Notes under the pieces: model-generated
Told to the model about the DNA's origin: nothing
What the model saw: only the letters and a program-made list of their open reading frames with translations
Databases searched by the model: none
NCBI GenBank assembly: GCA_018670085.1
Contig: JABHRS010000005.1
Coordinates: 1 to 64,000, forward strand
Length of the DNA stretch: 64,000 nucleotides
Source of the DNA: an archaeon
GTDB taxonomy: Archaea; Nanobdellota; Nanobdellia; Woesearchaeales; GW2011-AR9
Direction of reading: 5' to 3'
Made by a program: the position numbers and the translations under genes
In this document: in pieces, positions 53,015-62,263 of the stretch
Numbering within the stretch: the stretch's first letter is position 1
Layout of the letters: each line of letters opens with the position of its first letter

Positions 53015-53353
53015 ATGGAAAATGAATATTTTGTAACCTTTAGAAATTTACATGGACAACCGAGTAGAACTAGTTTTGATTCAGAAGCAGAATTCGATGT
53101 ACACTATGCCAGCGCTATGGAAGATGGGAGCGGCCAATTAGTATCCCAAGCGTACCCAGAGATCTTGTATCAAGGATTAGATGAAAAAGCTTCCAAAGAT
53201 GCGTGGGAGAAGGATTTTCATGCAATGATATCAGATACAGACAGACTTGAATCACACCTTAGTGCTGAACTTCCGCCGTTCTTAGATATTGATCTTAGTG
53301 ATCTGGCTGTTGACACAGCACGTGCATGTGCAAATAATTATAGATATCAATAA
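53015..53353 (+). CDS. Hypothetical acidic small protein
   Basis: 112 residues, leaderless (TTTATAAA 52985-52992, 26 bp to the ATG). Acidic with a beta-rich N-terminus (EYFVTFRNLHGQPSRTSFDSEAEFDVHY). Not recognised. Confidence 0.55.
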   Translation: MENEYFVTFRNLHGQPSRTSFDSEAEFDVHYASAMEDGSGQLVSQAYPEILYQGLDEKASKDAWEKDFHAMISDTDRLESHLSAELPPFLDIDLSDLAVDTARACANNYRYQ

Positions 53354-53522
53354 TTTTTTTTCTTGATTTAATTTTTCTAATCTCTCTTCAGAATTGTTTA
53401 AACTGCTGGAAGATGTTTTAACAAAGTAAGAGACAAATGATTGAATAAAATGAAAAAATATACATCATTTTTATAAAACACAGGCACTTTAACGCATTGT
53501 TCTAAACAATTCTAGTACTCAA

Positions 53523-55331
53523 ATGAAACAAATAGTAAACCGGATACAAGCAGAGGAGTTAAGCAAAACTCCAATTGACAACTACGCTAGCGCTAAGCAT
53601 TGTAGATTATCACAACTAGTACAGTACAACTGTTTTGAATCATCAATAAACGAACTACTTGCTAAACCAACATATTCCGATAATATCCAAACACTAGATT
53701 TTCAAGTTAACAATGCCCTCAAAGTTTTACAAGACTTCCAAAACAGAGTGATTATCGCAGATGAAGTAGGTCTTGGAAAAACTATCTCAACGGCAATGAT
53801 CATTAAAGAACTATTAGTTAGAAAAATGGTTCATAAAGTAATAATTTTAGTTCCATCCTCATTAAAATTTCAATGGCAAGAAGAACTACGCTCCAAATTT
53901 GGCGAAGAGTTCACAATTGCTAGTGATCCAGCTGATTACAAAGATAACGATTTAATCATCGCATCAATTGACACTGCAAAAACACCAAGACACCAATTGG
54001 CAATTAACAAAATCACCTGGGATTTGCTAGTAATTGATGAAGTACACAAACTCAAAAATCCTCAAACTAAAAATTACAAATTAGTTAAGAGCATGACAGT
54101 TAAAAGAACAATTGGTCTTTCCGCAACACCAGTACAGAACAATGCGTTTGAATTATGGTCACTGCTAAACTTATTACACCCAGGATTTTTAGGTACCAAA
54201 AAAGTATTTGAAGAATCATATTTAGAAGATAGTAGAGGGCTAAACTTGAAAAATAATTCTGCACTCAAAGAAAAACTTAAAAAAATTATGATCAGAACCT
54301 TGCGAAAAGAAACTAAGATCAAATTTGCGAAACGTAAAATTAGTAGCCATTATTTAGATTATAGCATAGATGAAAAAAAGTGGCATGAACAAGTTTTCTC
54401 CTTTATTAAAAAAAGATACAACGCTCTGCAAAACCTGGAACCTGCAGGTTCTTTGAAAACAAAAGGAGATACGGATACAGAAGACGCAGACCTGAGTAGT
54501 GAAGACTTAGCTAAAATGGCAAAGGACTACAAACGTCGTGGTCTCTTAACTTTCTCACTCATAATGTTATCAAGACAAATGACTAGCGCAAAATACACAG
54601 GAATTAAAGCATTAGAGAGATACAAACTCACCTTAGAAGAAGAAGAAGATATTAGAATGGTTGACTACCTACTAGAGATGGGAAACAAAGTAGGGTTGGA
54701 CTCCAAAATTGAAAGATTACTGAAGGTTCTTAAAAAAATTGGTAAGGATAAAGTAGTATTATTCACCAGTTTTCTAGACAGTCAAAAGGTGCTTGCAATG
54801 GAACTTGCTGTCGCTGGATACTCAGTATCACTGTTTAATGGAAAAATGAATCCAACACAGAAAGAACAGGCAATAGATGAATTTCGCTCTAACAAACAAG
54901 TCCTAATCTGTACTGACGCAGGAAGTGAAGGACGTAACTTACAATTCGCACACATCATTGTTAACTATGATTTGCCATGGAATCCAATGCGAGTTGAACA
55001 AAGAATTGGACGAGTACACAGAATTGGACAAACTGAAACTGTACAAGTACACAACATTGCAGTTAAAGACACAATTGAAGCTTACATTTTGGATCGTCTG
55101 TATAGTAAGTTAAAATTGTTTGAACTTTCAATTGGAGAAATGGATTTAGTACTTTCACAAATACCTGAAAAATCCAGTGTTGAAAAAACAGTGTTCAGTA
55201 GCTACATCGAACAGTTTGGAGATGTTCCAAAAAAATCTAAGAAAAGCATATTTGTTGAAATTGAAGCTGCGCGTAAAAAAGTTGATGAGGTAAAAGCATT
55301 TGATACAATGCTGTTTGATAAAGATGATTAG
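53523..55331 (+). CDS. SNF2-family helicase/translocase (RapA-like)
   Basis: A complete two-lobe SF2 ATPase of the SNF2 type. ADEVGLGKT (79-87), LVPSSLKFQWQEE, DEVHKLKN (172 on), GLSATP (198-203), GSEGRNLQ, and QRIGRVHRIGQT (about 500). The DEVH box is closer to RapA than to chromatin remodellers (DEAH). A charged linker at 310-340 separates the lobes. It moves on DNA and could reset stalled polymerase or act in defence. The next gene overlaps by 8 nt and is likely its subunit. Confidence 0.9.
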   Translation: MKQIVNRIQAEELSKTPIDNYASAKHCRLSQLVQYNCFESSINELLAKPTYSDNIQTLDFQVNNALKVLQDFQNRVIIADEVGLGKTISTAMIIKELLVRKMVHKVIILVPSSLKFQWQEELRSKFGEEFTIASDPADYKDNDLIIASIDTAKTPRHQLAINKITWDLLVIDEVHKLKNPQTKNYKLVKSMTVKRTIGLSATPVQNNAFELWSLLNLLHPGFLGTKKVFEESYLEDSRGLNLKNNSALKEKLKKIMIRTLRKETKIKFAKRKISSHYLDYSIDEKKWHEQVFSFIKKRYNALQNLEPAGSLKTKGDTDTEDADLSSEDLAKMAKDYKRRGLLTFSLIMLSRQMTSAKYTGIKALERYKLTLEEEEDIRMVDYLLEMGNKVGLDSKIERLLKVLKKIGKDKVVLFTSFLDSQKVLAMELAVAGYSVSLFNGKMNPTQKEQAIDEFRSNKQVLICTDAGSEGRNLQFAHIIVNYDLPWNPMRVEQRIGRVHRIGQTETVQVHNIAVKDTIEAYILDRLYSKLKLFELSIGEMDLVLSQIPEKSSVEKTVFSSYIEQFGDVPKKSKKSIFVEIEAARKKVDEVKAFDTMLFDKDD

Positions 55332-56316
55332 TGCAAACGAATTTCGTCAACTGTTTGAAGCGTATTTAGATATGCACAGCATCAATTTTACGATGAAGTC
55401 CTACAAATATTCAATTCAGTGGGATGATAGCCACAAAAAATCATTGGAATTGAAAAGCAAGAAAAAAACCTATTCATTAATTAATGAAGATTTGAGTGAT
55501 TTGCAATCTGAACTAGGAGATGTACTGTATAACAAAGTGATTGAATTTTTTCGAGAACCAATTGTTAGTAATTTAAAATTTAATAATCAAAATAGTGATT
55601 TGGATTTGGTGCATGATCGTTTTTCAGAGATTAATCCTTCAGGCAAAGAGTTCCGATTACATGAAGCAGAAACACAAATCAATTACGTTTTATTTGAACT
55701 TGCAATTCAGGGTGAACATGGATCAACTAAAAAACTGTTAGGTTTGACATTTGCTAAAGGCTGGTCTATTGTTAGTGATGAAGTATTATTCAAACGATGT
55801 TCTGAAATTGTAGAAGAAGAAGTACCAGTTAAAAAAATTGTTAGCTTAGCATCAAGTCATGTTAAGGTTGCTGCTAAAAAGATGTTAGATGCAGAAGAGA
55901 TCTTACATTTCAAACGAATCAAAGAATTGATGGGCATTCGTGAGACACACGCTGCGCAAAAATACAAAGAGTTACATGACAAAGAATATAATATTTCATT
56001 CAAAATTGGGTCTTGTGAATCTAAAGAAAAAAATGCTAAGACATTTGATAGTAAGTATAAATGGGCGCAAGAAGTAAAATCCTTAACCAAAAAGTTGATT
56101 GCTTTACAAGAAAAAAATTTAGTGAAAAAGAAAAAAATCAAAGAAGAATTTAGCGTTGAGGATGTTAGTAACTATAAAGAGTTGCAAGTCAAATTGACAC
56201 CGTTAATAGTTTGTTCTATCTCATCTGTGTTGTATGAAATAATGCTGGGCGAGGATGAAGAAAGGTTTGCGTATGTGCCTTTTTGTTCTGCGTTTGTTAA
56301 GAGAAAGAAGAAGTGA
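55324..56316 (+). CDS. Partner protein of the SNF2 helicase
   Basis: Start at ATG 55324, overlapping the helicase stop by 8 nt; the ORF-track start at 55300 adds eight residues. 330 residues, Lys/Glu-rich, with a coiled-coil at about 225-280 (SKYKWAQEVKSLTKKLIALQEKNLVKKKKIKEE). SNF2/RapA proteins in other genomes often carry such a C-terminal domain, so this may be that part as a separate polypeptide. Not otherwise recognised. Confidence 0.65.
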   Translation: MISANEFRQLFEAYLDMHSINFTMKSYKYSIQWDDSHKKSLELKSKKKTYSLINEDLSDLQSELGDVLYNKVIEFFREPIVSNLKFNNQNSDLDLVHDRFSEINPSGKEFRLHEAETQINYVLFELAIQGEHGSTKKLLGLTFAKGWSIVSDEVLFKRCSEIVEEEVPVKKIVSLASSHVKVAAKKMLDAEEILHFKRIKELMGIRETHAAQKYKELHDKEYNISFKIGSCESKEKNAKTFDSKYKWAQEVKSLTKKLIALQEKNLVKKKKIKEEFSVEDVSNYKELQVKLTPLIVCSISSVLYEIMLGEDEERFAYVPFCSAFVKRKKK

Positions 56317-56325
56317 GAAGTGTTC

Positions 56326-56736
56326 CTACACACTTAATCTGAATTTAATACCACAAGGAACAGGACTATATTTTTTGAGAGTAAACAATAAATCCCTCAT
56401 TCGAGTTAATCGTTTTAATAATGCATGACCTTTTCCTTTTCCAATAACATCCAGTGAAGGACAACCAAAATTTAGGTCAACCCCAATTATATTTATAAAA
56501 TCAATCTTCTGAAGCGCTTTTTGTAAAACAGCTGGTTTACTCACTAGTAATTGAATTCCTTGTTTTAGCGGGATGTGTGTATCAATTAAAGAGAGAGTCA
56601 CTTTGTTGCCACGAACAATTGCATCAGCACGAATCATCTCAGTGAAAGTCATATCAGCACCATGATTAATGCACAGCTTTCTAAAAGCTAAATCAGTAAC
56701 TGCTTCCATTGGAGAGAGCCATACTTCTTTGTTCAT
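56326..56736 (-). CDS. Truncated tRNA-dihydrouridine synthase
   Basis: 136 residues that match only the N-terminal half of a Dus TIM barrel. LSPMEAVTDLAFRKLC is the family start (APMxGVTDxxFR), and GVDLNFGCPSLDVIGKGKGHALLKR holds the conserved GCPS loop. A full Dus has about 310 residues with the FMN phosphate site and C-terminal tRNA-binding domain; these are absent. The stop lies 10 bp from the end of the convergent gene, so no room for the rest remains. It is likely a decayed remnant or an adopted short form. Confidence 0.7.
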   Translation of the reverse strand: MNKEVWLSPMEAVTDLAFRKLCINHGADMTFTEMIRADAIVRGNKVTLSLIDTHIPLKQGIQLLVSKPAVLQKALQKIDFINIIGVDLNFGCPSLDVIGKGKGHALLKRLTRMRDLLFTLKKYSPVPCGIKFRLSV

Positions 56737-56804
56737 GTGTTGCTTAAGAAGGAGCTGAGTTAAAATGCATGTAGGGAAAAATGAAGTAAGAATAAAATAA
56801 AAAA

Positions 56805-58109
56805 TTAATTTGATCTATATTCTGGATCCAACCTTTTAAGAACTTCTCCTGCAAATTCTTTTGGTGTTTCAGTTCCAGGGTAAACATCTAACATCACTTC
56901 AAAATTATCAATGAAACTTGGTCCCCTGCGATACAACCATTTTGATAGTAAAGATTCTTTCTCCCATTTTTTAGGCAAAACCATACCTCCTCGAACATGA
57001 ATTCCACCATCTTTGGAATATGTTAACTCACCATTTTCATAACGAACAGGCTGTAATATTTCACCATTTTCACTAAGGTCACGTTCTGTACCCCAATACT
57101 TATCTCTTTGGAAGACAGATGAATAATGCATTGGATCTGATTCAATTATTCTTCTTGCAGTTTTAATATCTGCTTCAATTGCACCTTGAAGAAAAGCTTC
57201 AACAACAAAATCTGGCACGGAATCATCTAACATTTTGTGTAATTTAATTAAATCTCCTTCAGTTGGATTTCTAATACTTTCATAAAATGGAGCCATTTCA
57301 ACACCTCTTAACTGTTGAACTAATGGATTTTCATACAAACCAAGGCCACTGGATGAATCTCTAAGTGCATCTTTATACTTCCTTAGTGGCGTATCACTGC
57401 CAGTAACAGATATATCTAAAGAGAATGAATCAGGATTTTCAAAAATACTAACTCTTGGATTAGTATGATTTACTGGACGAGAAACAAAAAGGTAATCTCT
57501 TGGTCCAACTCTGAATTTCTGATTTGGGTTAAACTTGTCTATAAAAGCTAATGTTGTTGGAAGGTTATCCAAAACAGATAGTAATGAAGCTTCTCCTGTC
57601 TGTGTAAGTAGCGTATCATATAATTGATCTCTTTGAATTCTTTCAAATGATTTAAACTGATCTAGTGCTGTTGCGTCAACTTGTGGCGCAGCTTCTATTG
57701 GTGATCGAACGTTTTCTACAATTGGAGTAGCTGTTGTCACAGTTGTTTCTGTACCAGAGGTCGCAACCCCAAATCCAATAAGTAATGTAGCTGCCGCTCC
57801 AGCTATTAGAAGCAAAGGTTTAGTAGATGATGCTTGCTGGCGAGTTCCAACATGGCTACTTTCAACAACCCCATCATTAAATCTTTGATATACTTGTTCA
57901 ATTCCATTTCGGGATAGGCCCATTTCTACAGCAGCAGCAAATAATGAGTTAACATTATTTGTTAATTCACCGCGTTTTTTATCTTTTACAATTTGAACAT
58001 CTTCCTCTAAGACTACTTGATCTAAACATTCACGAAGACGTTCCTGTTCTTCTTGTCTTAATCTACGTCCTAATTGATTTTCTAATTTACCTAAATATGT
58101 ATTTTTCAC
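56805..58109 (-). CDS. Membrane-anchored protein of unknown function
   Basis: 434 residues. GTG 58109 is the start, with GGTGA six nt upstream and TATA TTTATAAA at 58143-58150. Residues 1-95 are cytosolic and helical (RRLRQEEQERLRECLDQVVLEEDVQIVKDKKRGE). A helix at about 97-115 (PLLLIAGAAATLLIGFGVA) crosses the membrane. The 310-residue outer part, alpha/beta, is unrecognised. Divergent from the gene at 58212. Confidence 0.6.
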   Translation of the reverse strand: MKNTYLGKLENQLGRRLRQEEQERLRECLDQVVLEEDVQIVKDKKRGELTNNVNSLFAAAVEMGLSRNGIEQVYQRFNDGVVESSHVGTRQQASSTKPLLLIAGAAATLLIGFGVATSGTETTVTTATPIVENVRSPIEAAPQVDATALDQFKSFERIQRDQLYDTLLTQTGEASLLSVLDNLPTTLAFIDKFNPNQKFRVGPRDYLFVSRPVNHTNPRVSIFENPDSFSLDISVTGSDTPLRKYKDALRDSSSGLGLYENPLVQQLRGVEMAPFYESIRNPTEGDLIKLHKMLDDSVPDFVVEAFLQGAIEADIKTARRIIESDPMHYSSVFQRDKYWGTERDLSENGEILQPVRYENGELTYSKDGGIHVRGGMVLPKKWEKESLLSKWLYRRGPSFIDNFEVMLDVYPGTETPKEFAGEVLKRLDPEYRSN

Positions 58110-58211
58110 TAAATGTCACCAATGTTCAAAAAAGACTCATTCTTTATAAATTTTATTGAATATCACTACTGTAAAGGGATAATTTATAAATATGCCTGAG
58201 AATTAAACACT

Positions 58212-58859
58212 ATGCAATATCAAATTAGTGATAAGAGATATTTCCATTCAGAAACAGTATCTATGATAAAAGATACATTAGCTGATCCCACCAGTAGACG
58301 CCCATTAGTTCAATTGGATACACAGTTACGTCCTGTTGTAATTGATGTAGCAAAAGTACTTGGCTTTGCTTCTTTAGAGCGAAAAGACTTACTAATGCTA
58401 GTGGATTCTGGAAGTAACGAGAGAGCTATGTTTAGCTACATGCAACATTTGCATGGGCAGAGATCAGCTGCGTATAGAGAAACCTTTCCAGACCTGCTTT
58501 CTGTAAAATATTACCCACATGTTGGTGATACAGAGATAGCAATTTGGATAAAAATGTCGCACGCTCCTGATCTTGATGTTAGCTTGTATTTTGGAATAGA
58601 TGCTGATCCTAGTTCTGTGTTAAACAGATATGTAGATGTTCCAAACCCAGAAGACCTATGTTTAGAATCTAGATTTTATCGTGAGCTACGAAAGATCACA
58701 ATAGAACCAAGTTTGAATAATGGACCTTTTGTTTCGTTGCAAACGTCCAATACGATAGGAGTTAATTTTGTTCCAAAAGAAATTGGATCTGCATTAGAAT
58801 TGTTTGTTTCTGAATGCAGACGAATTGATTCGATTGTTGAAAGAATTGTAAGTGAGTAA
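58212..58859 (+). CDS. Hypothetical protein
   Basis: 215 residues, soluble, leaderless (TTTATAAA 58183-58190, 26 bp). Not recognised. A beta-rich middle (SVKYYPHVGDTEIAIWIKMSHAPDLDVSLYFGIDADPSS) and helical C-terminus. A degenerate dyad (TCACT-ACTG-TAAAG) lies 17 bp upstream of TATA. Confidence 0.58.
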   Translation: MQYQISDKRYFHSETVSMIKDTLADPTSRRPLVQLDTQLRPVVIDVAKVLGFASLERKDLLMLVDSGSNERAMFSYMQHLHGQRSAAYRETFPDLLSVKYYPHVGDTEIAIWIKMSHAPDLDVSLYFGIDADPSSVLNRYVDVPNPEDLCLESRFYRELRKITIEPSLNNGPFVSLQTSNTIGVNFVPKEIGSALELFVSECRRIDSIVERIVSE

Positions 58860-58900
58860 GAAGTGATGGGCATTTGCCAATTACCCCACGACAATCAATG

Positions 58901-60619
58901 TTACAAAGCTGACTCACAATCTTGTCCTAGTTCACTGGAAACAGAAACTACAGCTTCTTGAACTTCAATAACTGGATTAGCTGAAAGTAAATTCATAACA
59001 AGATCAGGAGTGAGTGTTATTTTTTTATCTTCAGCAAATTTGCTTGGATCATAAATTATCTCCATAAACAAATTACTACAAACTGCATTGAGGTCTCTTG
59101 CACCAGTTCTTTCTGGGCACTGTCCTGCGATTACACTCAAAACAGAATTATCATAAATCATACCATAACCTTTTATCTGCATTAGATTTTCATACTTTTT
59201 TAGAATACTAGATTCAGATTCTCGAAGAATACGAACTTTGTCAGCAATACTTAACTCACTTAAAGTAGCTCTTGCTGAAATTCGTCCAACTAATTCAGGT
59301 TTTAGACCAAAGTTGATTAAATCTTCTGGTAAAACATATGATAACAAATCTTCTTCTTCAGGTTTACTTTTTGACCTTGTAAAACCAATTCTACTCTCAA
59401 CACCAATTCTTTTTGAGATTATTTTTTCTAAAGATTGAGCCTCATCTGGTCCATGGAATGCTCCTGCCATTACAAATAATATATTAGAAGTATCCAACCA
59501 TTTTTCATCTCGATTTCCTTCTTTCTTCGTCTTCAAAAGTATTTTATCTCCTTCAAGCCAGCCGATCATTTCTTGTTGTAATTTTGGTCCATAATCATTT
59601 CCAAGACTTTCAGAATTAATTGCGACTTTATCAACTTCATCAAGAAATACAACAGCATAAGGAGATTCATCGTCAGTAACTTCACTAATTTGTTTAAACA
59701 CATCAGATAATCTGTGACCTACATAACCCTCTGATGCCTTACCACTTAGAGAAGCTTTTGCGTAAGGAATTCCTGCAGCTTGTGAAAGTGTTTTCATAAT
59801 CATAGTTTTTCCAGAACCAGTTGGGCCAATTAGGATCATACAATCTTTTGGAAGATTTGAATCTTTATTCTCCATGTTAATCATGTAATTTGAAAATGTT
59901 ACAGCTGATGCTTTTTTTGCTCTTGTTTGACCAATAACAGTTTTATCCAAATAAGCAACAATTGATTTTGGATCATGCCAATTAATTTCACTGATTGACG
60001 AACCTTGCATAGATACTTTTTCTTCTAATGCGTTAGTTTTTGGTTCTGGGTTAGATCCCTCTTCTATGAGAGCAAGACTAGAATAGTAATTTTTTAAGAA
60101 AATTCTTACCTTGTCAGCTTTATCATTTGTTCTTGTACAAAAATCTAGCTCTTTTTTTTTGTCTTGATAAAACCCGCGAAGAATTAGTCCTTTATCTGTT
60201 TCTTCCACAAGATATAAGGGATGATCCCCAGATGCTCCACCAACTCCATATCTTAAAAATGGGCCTTCATCACCTACTTTTCCAGCAAAAGAAGTTAACT
60301 CTAGAGGAATATACATTGTATCAGTACCTGGAGATTCAGTTTTGGAGATCCCAGATGGAGTCAATTTAAAGTATTCAGTTTCCCAGAATTCTCTTCTAAT
60401 TCTAAAGCCAAGAGGGACTTCATTTAGCTTATCACCAATTTTGAACAGTCCTAATCCAGTACCTTCAAAAGATTGGATAGGTAAAAGATAAGGTTTTACA
60501 CGCTCAGTGCTATCTCCAACAATATAACGAAAGGTAATTTCGGGATCATAATGTAATCCAGTTAACGCCTCAGCAATGAGTTTGTTTTGGTCTCGAAACC
60601 AAGTACTAAATGTTGGCAT
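58901..60619 (-). CDS. ClpX-like AAA+ protein unfoldase
   Basis: Residues 212-555 are ClpX-like: DPKSIVAYLDKTVIGQTRAKK, Walker A GPTGSGKT (265-272), pore loop GYVG (298-301), Walker B VVFLDEVDK (323-331), an IGF tripeptide (411-413) where ClpX docks ClpP, and LKPELVGRISARATLSEL with the sensor-2 small domain. The N-terminal zinc finger is replaced by an unrelated 200-residue domain. ClpX is not expected in archaea and no clpP is in the window. Leaderless, 25 bp from TATA; the 27-bp dyad (TAACT-TACG-TGTAG) lies upstream. Confidence 0.85.
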   Translation of the reverse strand: MPTFSTWFRDQNKLIAEALTGLHYDPEITFRYIVGDSTERVKPYLLPIQSFEGTGLGLFKIGDKLNEVPLGFRIRREFWETEYFKLTPSGISKTESPGTDTMYIPLELTSFAGKVGDEGPFLRYGVGGASGDHPLYLVEETDKGLILRGFYQDKKKELDFCTRTNDKADKVRIFLKNYYSSLALIEEGSNPEPKTNALEEKVSMQGSSISEINWHDPKSIVAYLDKTVIGQTRAKKASAVTFSNYMINMENKDSNLPKDCMILIGPTGSGKTMIMKTLSQAAGIPYAKASLSGKASEGYVGHRLSDVFKQISEVTDDESPYAVVFLDEVDKVAINSESLGNDYGPKLQQEMIGWLEGDKILLKTKKEGNRDEKWLDTSNILFVMAGAFHGPDEAQSLEKIISKRIGVESRIGFTRSKSKPEEEDLLSYVLPEDLINFGLKPELVGRISARATLSELSIADKVRILRESESSILKKYENLMQIKGYGMIYDNSVLSVIAGQCPERTGARDLNAVCSNLFMEIIYDPSKFAEDKKITLTPDLVMNLLSANPVIEVQEAVVSVSSELGQDCESAL

Positions 60620-60995
60620 AACTATTATTTCAGCAAACGATTTATAAGTTTTTCGTAACTATTACTACACGTAAGTTATTACACTTTACAGATTAAATTA
60701 TCTAGTAGCAATTTGTAAGTACAAAGTATCAACAGAACTGCCAAAATATTGTAAAAAACCTATAAAAGCCAACTAATACACCGACTGAGTGTATTTGTGG
60801 ATGCTGCAATTGTCGTAACTTTCCCACATAAAGCTTTTAAACACAGCTGATTCTGAGAATCTACACACAAAGGTTGACTGCATTAACAACCTGAAAATCA
60901 GATTAATTTTCTAAAAACAGTCCGAAAATAGAATTAAAAACTATTGGAGGGCGAGTATCATTGTTCTCCAAAGTTGAAAAAACAGGAGAAAGAAT
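60620..60995 (+). promoter_or_regulatory. Divergent promoter region with long leader
   Basis: On the minus strand TTTATAAG (60641-60648) and the dyad at 60665-60678 (CTACA-CGTA-AGTTA on plus) serve the ClpX-like gene. On the plus strand CTATAAAA (60760-60767) would give a leader of about 205 nt for the gene at 60996. That leader contains TTGGAG (60944-60949) pairing with CTCCAA (60966-60971) and the SD GGAGAAAGAAT. Confidence 0.5.
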
Positions 60996-61499
60996 ATGAA
61001 AAAAAATATTATACAAACAATAATTATTCTGGCTGCAATACTACTAAGTACAATAGTAATTGCAGATACACCAGTAATACCAGGAGATGCAACAACAACT
61101 ACCACTCCAGGTGAAGATGGTGGCGAAGAAACAGAAGATGATGAGATTGAAGAAATTGAAGAAGAGTCATCAAATAGCGATGAATGTAAATTGCAAGAAC
61201 GCCTATTAACTAGAGCAGAATCTAATTACCAAAGCGATTTATCCGCAGCTACCACAAGATATGAACATTGTATTGGTTGCGTTACTTATTACGTTTCATA
61301 CAATAATGAAGATGTGACTAACTGCAAAGATTTTGAAGTAAGTTCTGCTGTAAAAGAAGCATGTTATGAACAGTTCGAAAAAGATCTTGATGACGCTAGG
61401 ACAAACTATAATGAAAGGATGACTGAGATTCTTGAAGAAACATCTGCTTGTTTCTCATTGGAAAATCCAGGTTCATTCCTTAATTGGGTATTTAACTAA
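60996..61499 (+). CDS. Secreted Cys-containing helical protein
   Basis: 167 residues. The signal peptide KKNIIQTIIILAAILLSTIVIA is cleaved near IADT. A Thr/Glu/Asp linker (30-65) leads to a helical domain with six Cys (DECKLQ, EHCIGCVTYY, TNCKDF, EACYEQ, SACFSL), likely disulfide-bonded. Not recognised. SD GGAG. The TTGGAG/CTCCAA leader hairpin resembles that of the surface gene at 1608. Confidence 0.7.
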   Translation: MKKNIIQTIIILAAILLSTIVIADTPVIPGDATTTTTPGEDGGEETEDDEIEEIEEESSNSDECKLQERLLTRAESNYQSDLSAATTRYEHCIGCVTYYVSYNNEDVTNCKDFEVSSAVKEACYEQFEKDLDDARTNYNERMTEILEETSACFSLENPGSFLNWVFN

Positions 61500-61547
61500 T
61501 GAAACACTTTTTCTTTATTTTTTTTTAATTGTTTAACACGAAAGACT

Positions 61548-62120
61548 ATGATGAATAAAAAACATACAATGCTAGCTGGATTAACAGCTCTGACGTTAGG
61601 AATTGGAAGCACCTATTTATTAGTTGATTGCGATAATTCACGTTCTAATGAATATCAAAGACCACAACAAATTGATGAAAGTTCAGAACCAGTTGATTAT
61701 AACAGGAGTAAAAGCACAGCAGTTGATCCATACAACACTAGAGTTGAAGATACTTTGCTCGAAGATGATAGTGAAATAAGATATGAGTTTAAAGATATAT
61801 TAAAAATTGTTAGCGATGATAAGGATTTAATTCATGCCTACGAAGAAGAATATGATGATGGATCCATGTATTGTGATGAGAATATTGGAACAACAGCAGA
61901 ACTTTGTGATTTAATGTTTGATCAATTTGCAGTAGCAAAATACGTATGCGAAGAGATTGGTGATAACAAAAGAGCAATTGAACTTGCATCTGAATCTCAG
62001 ACCGTTTTTAGAAATAATAGAAAATCATTAGCACCAGAAATTCCAATATATATTCCAATGTTAGAAGTGTGGAATTGTGATCCAAGAGGAGTGTTTGGAG
62101 TAACACCTTATTCCAGATAG
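61548..62120 (+). CDS. Secreted or anchored hypothetical protein
   Basis: 190 residues. The N-terminal helix (TMLAGLTALTLGIGSTYLLVDC) is a signal or anchor. The outside part is acidic with Cys pairs (MYCDENIGTTAELCD, KYVCEEI, VWNCDP). Not recognised. It lies 48 bp after the gene at 60996 and may share its transcript. Confidence 0.6.
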   Translation: MMNKKHTMLAGLTALTLGIGSTYLLVDCDNSRSNEYQRPQQIDESSEPVDYNRSKSTAVDPYNTRVEDTLLEDDSEIRYEFKDILKIVSDDKDLIHAYEEEYDDGSMYCDENIGTTAELCDLMFDQFAVAKYVCEEIGDNKRAIELASESQTVFRNNRKSLAPEIPIYIPMLEVWNCDPRGVFGVTPYSR

Positions 62121-62202
62121 CTATAGTAGATAAAGGAACCAGTTCAGATGTAGAATCCTCCCTTAGAAGATTATATTCAAATTTAAAATCGTAGTTGAAA
62201 TT

Positions 62203-62241
62203 GTTACTGGCAAGTAACTAGTTCTGCAAAATATTTATAAA
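62203..62241 (+). promoter_or_regulatory. Promoter with perfect dyad of the HEGIH gene
   Basis: GTTACT-GGCA-AGTAAC (62203-62218) is a perfect inverted repeat centred 27 bp upstream of the centre of TTTATAAA (62234-62241). ATG 62264 is 26 bp further. Confidence 0.65.
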
Positions 62242-62263
62242 TACACAACAATTTAGTACACAA

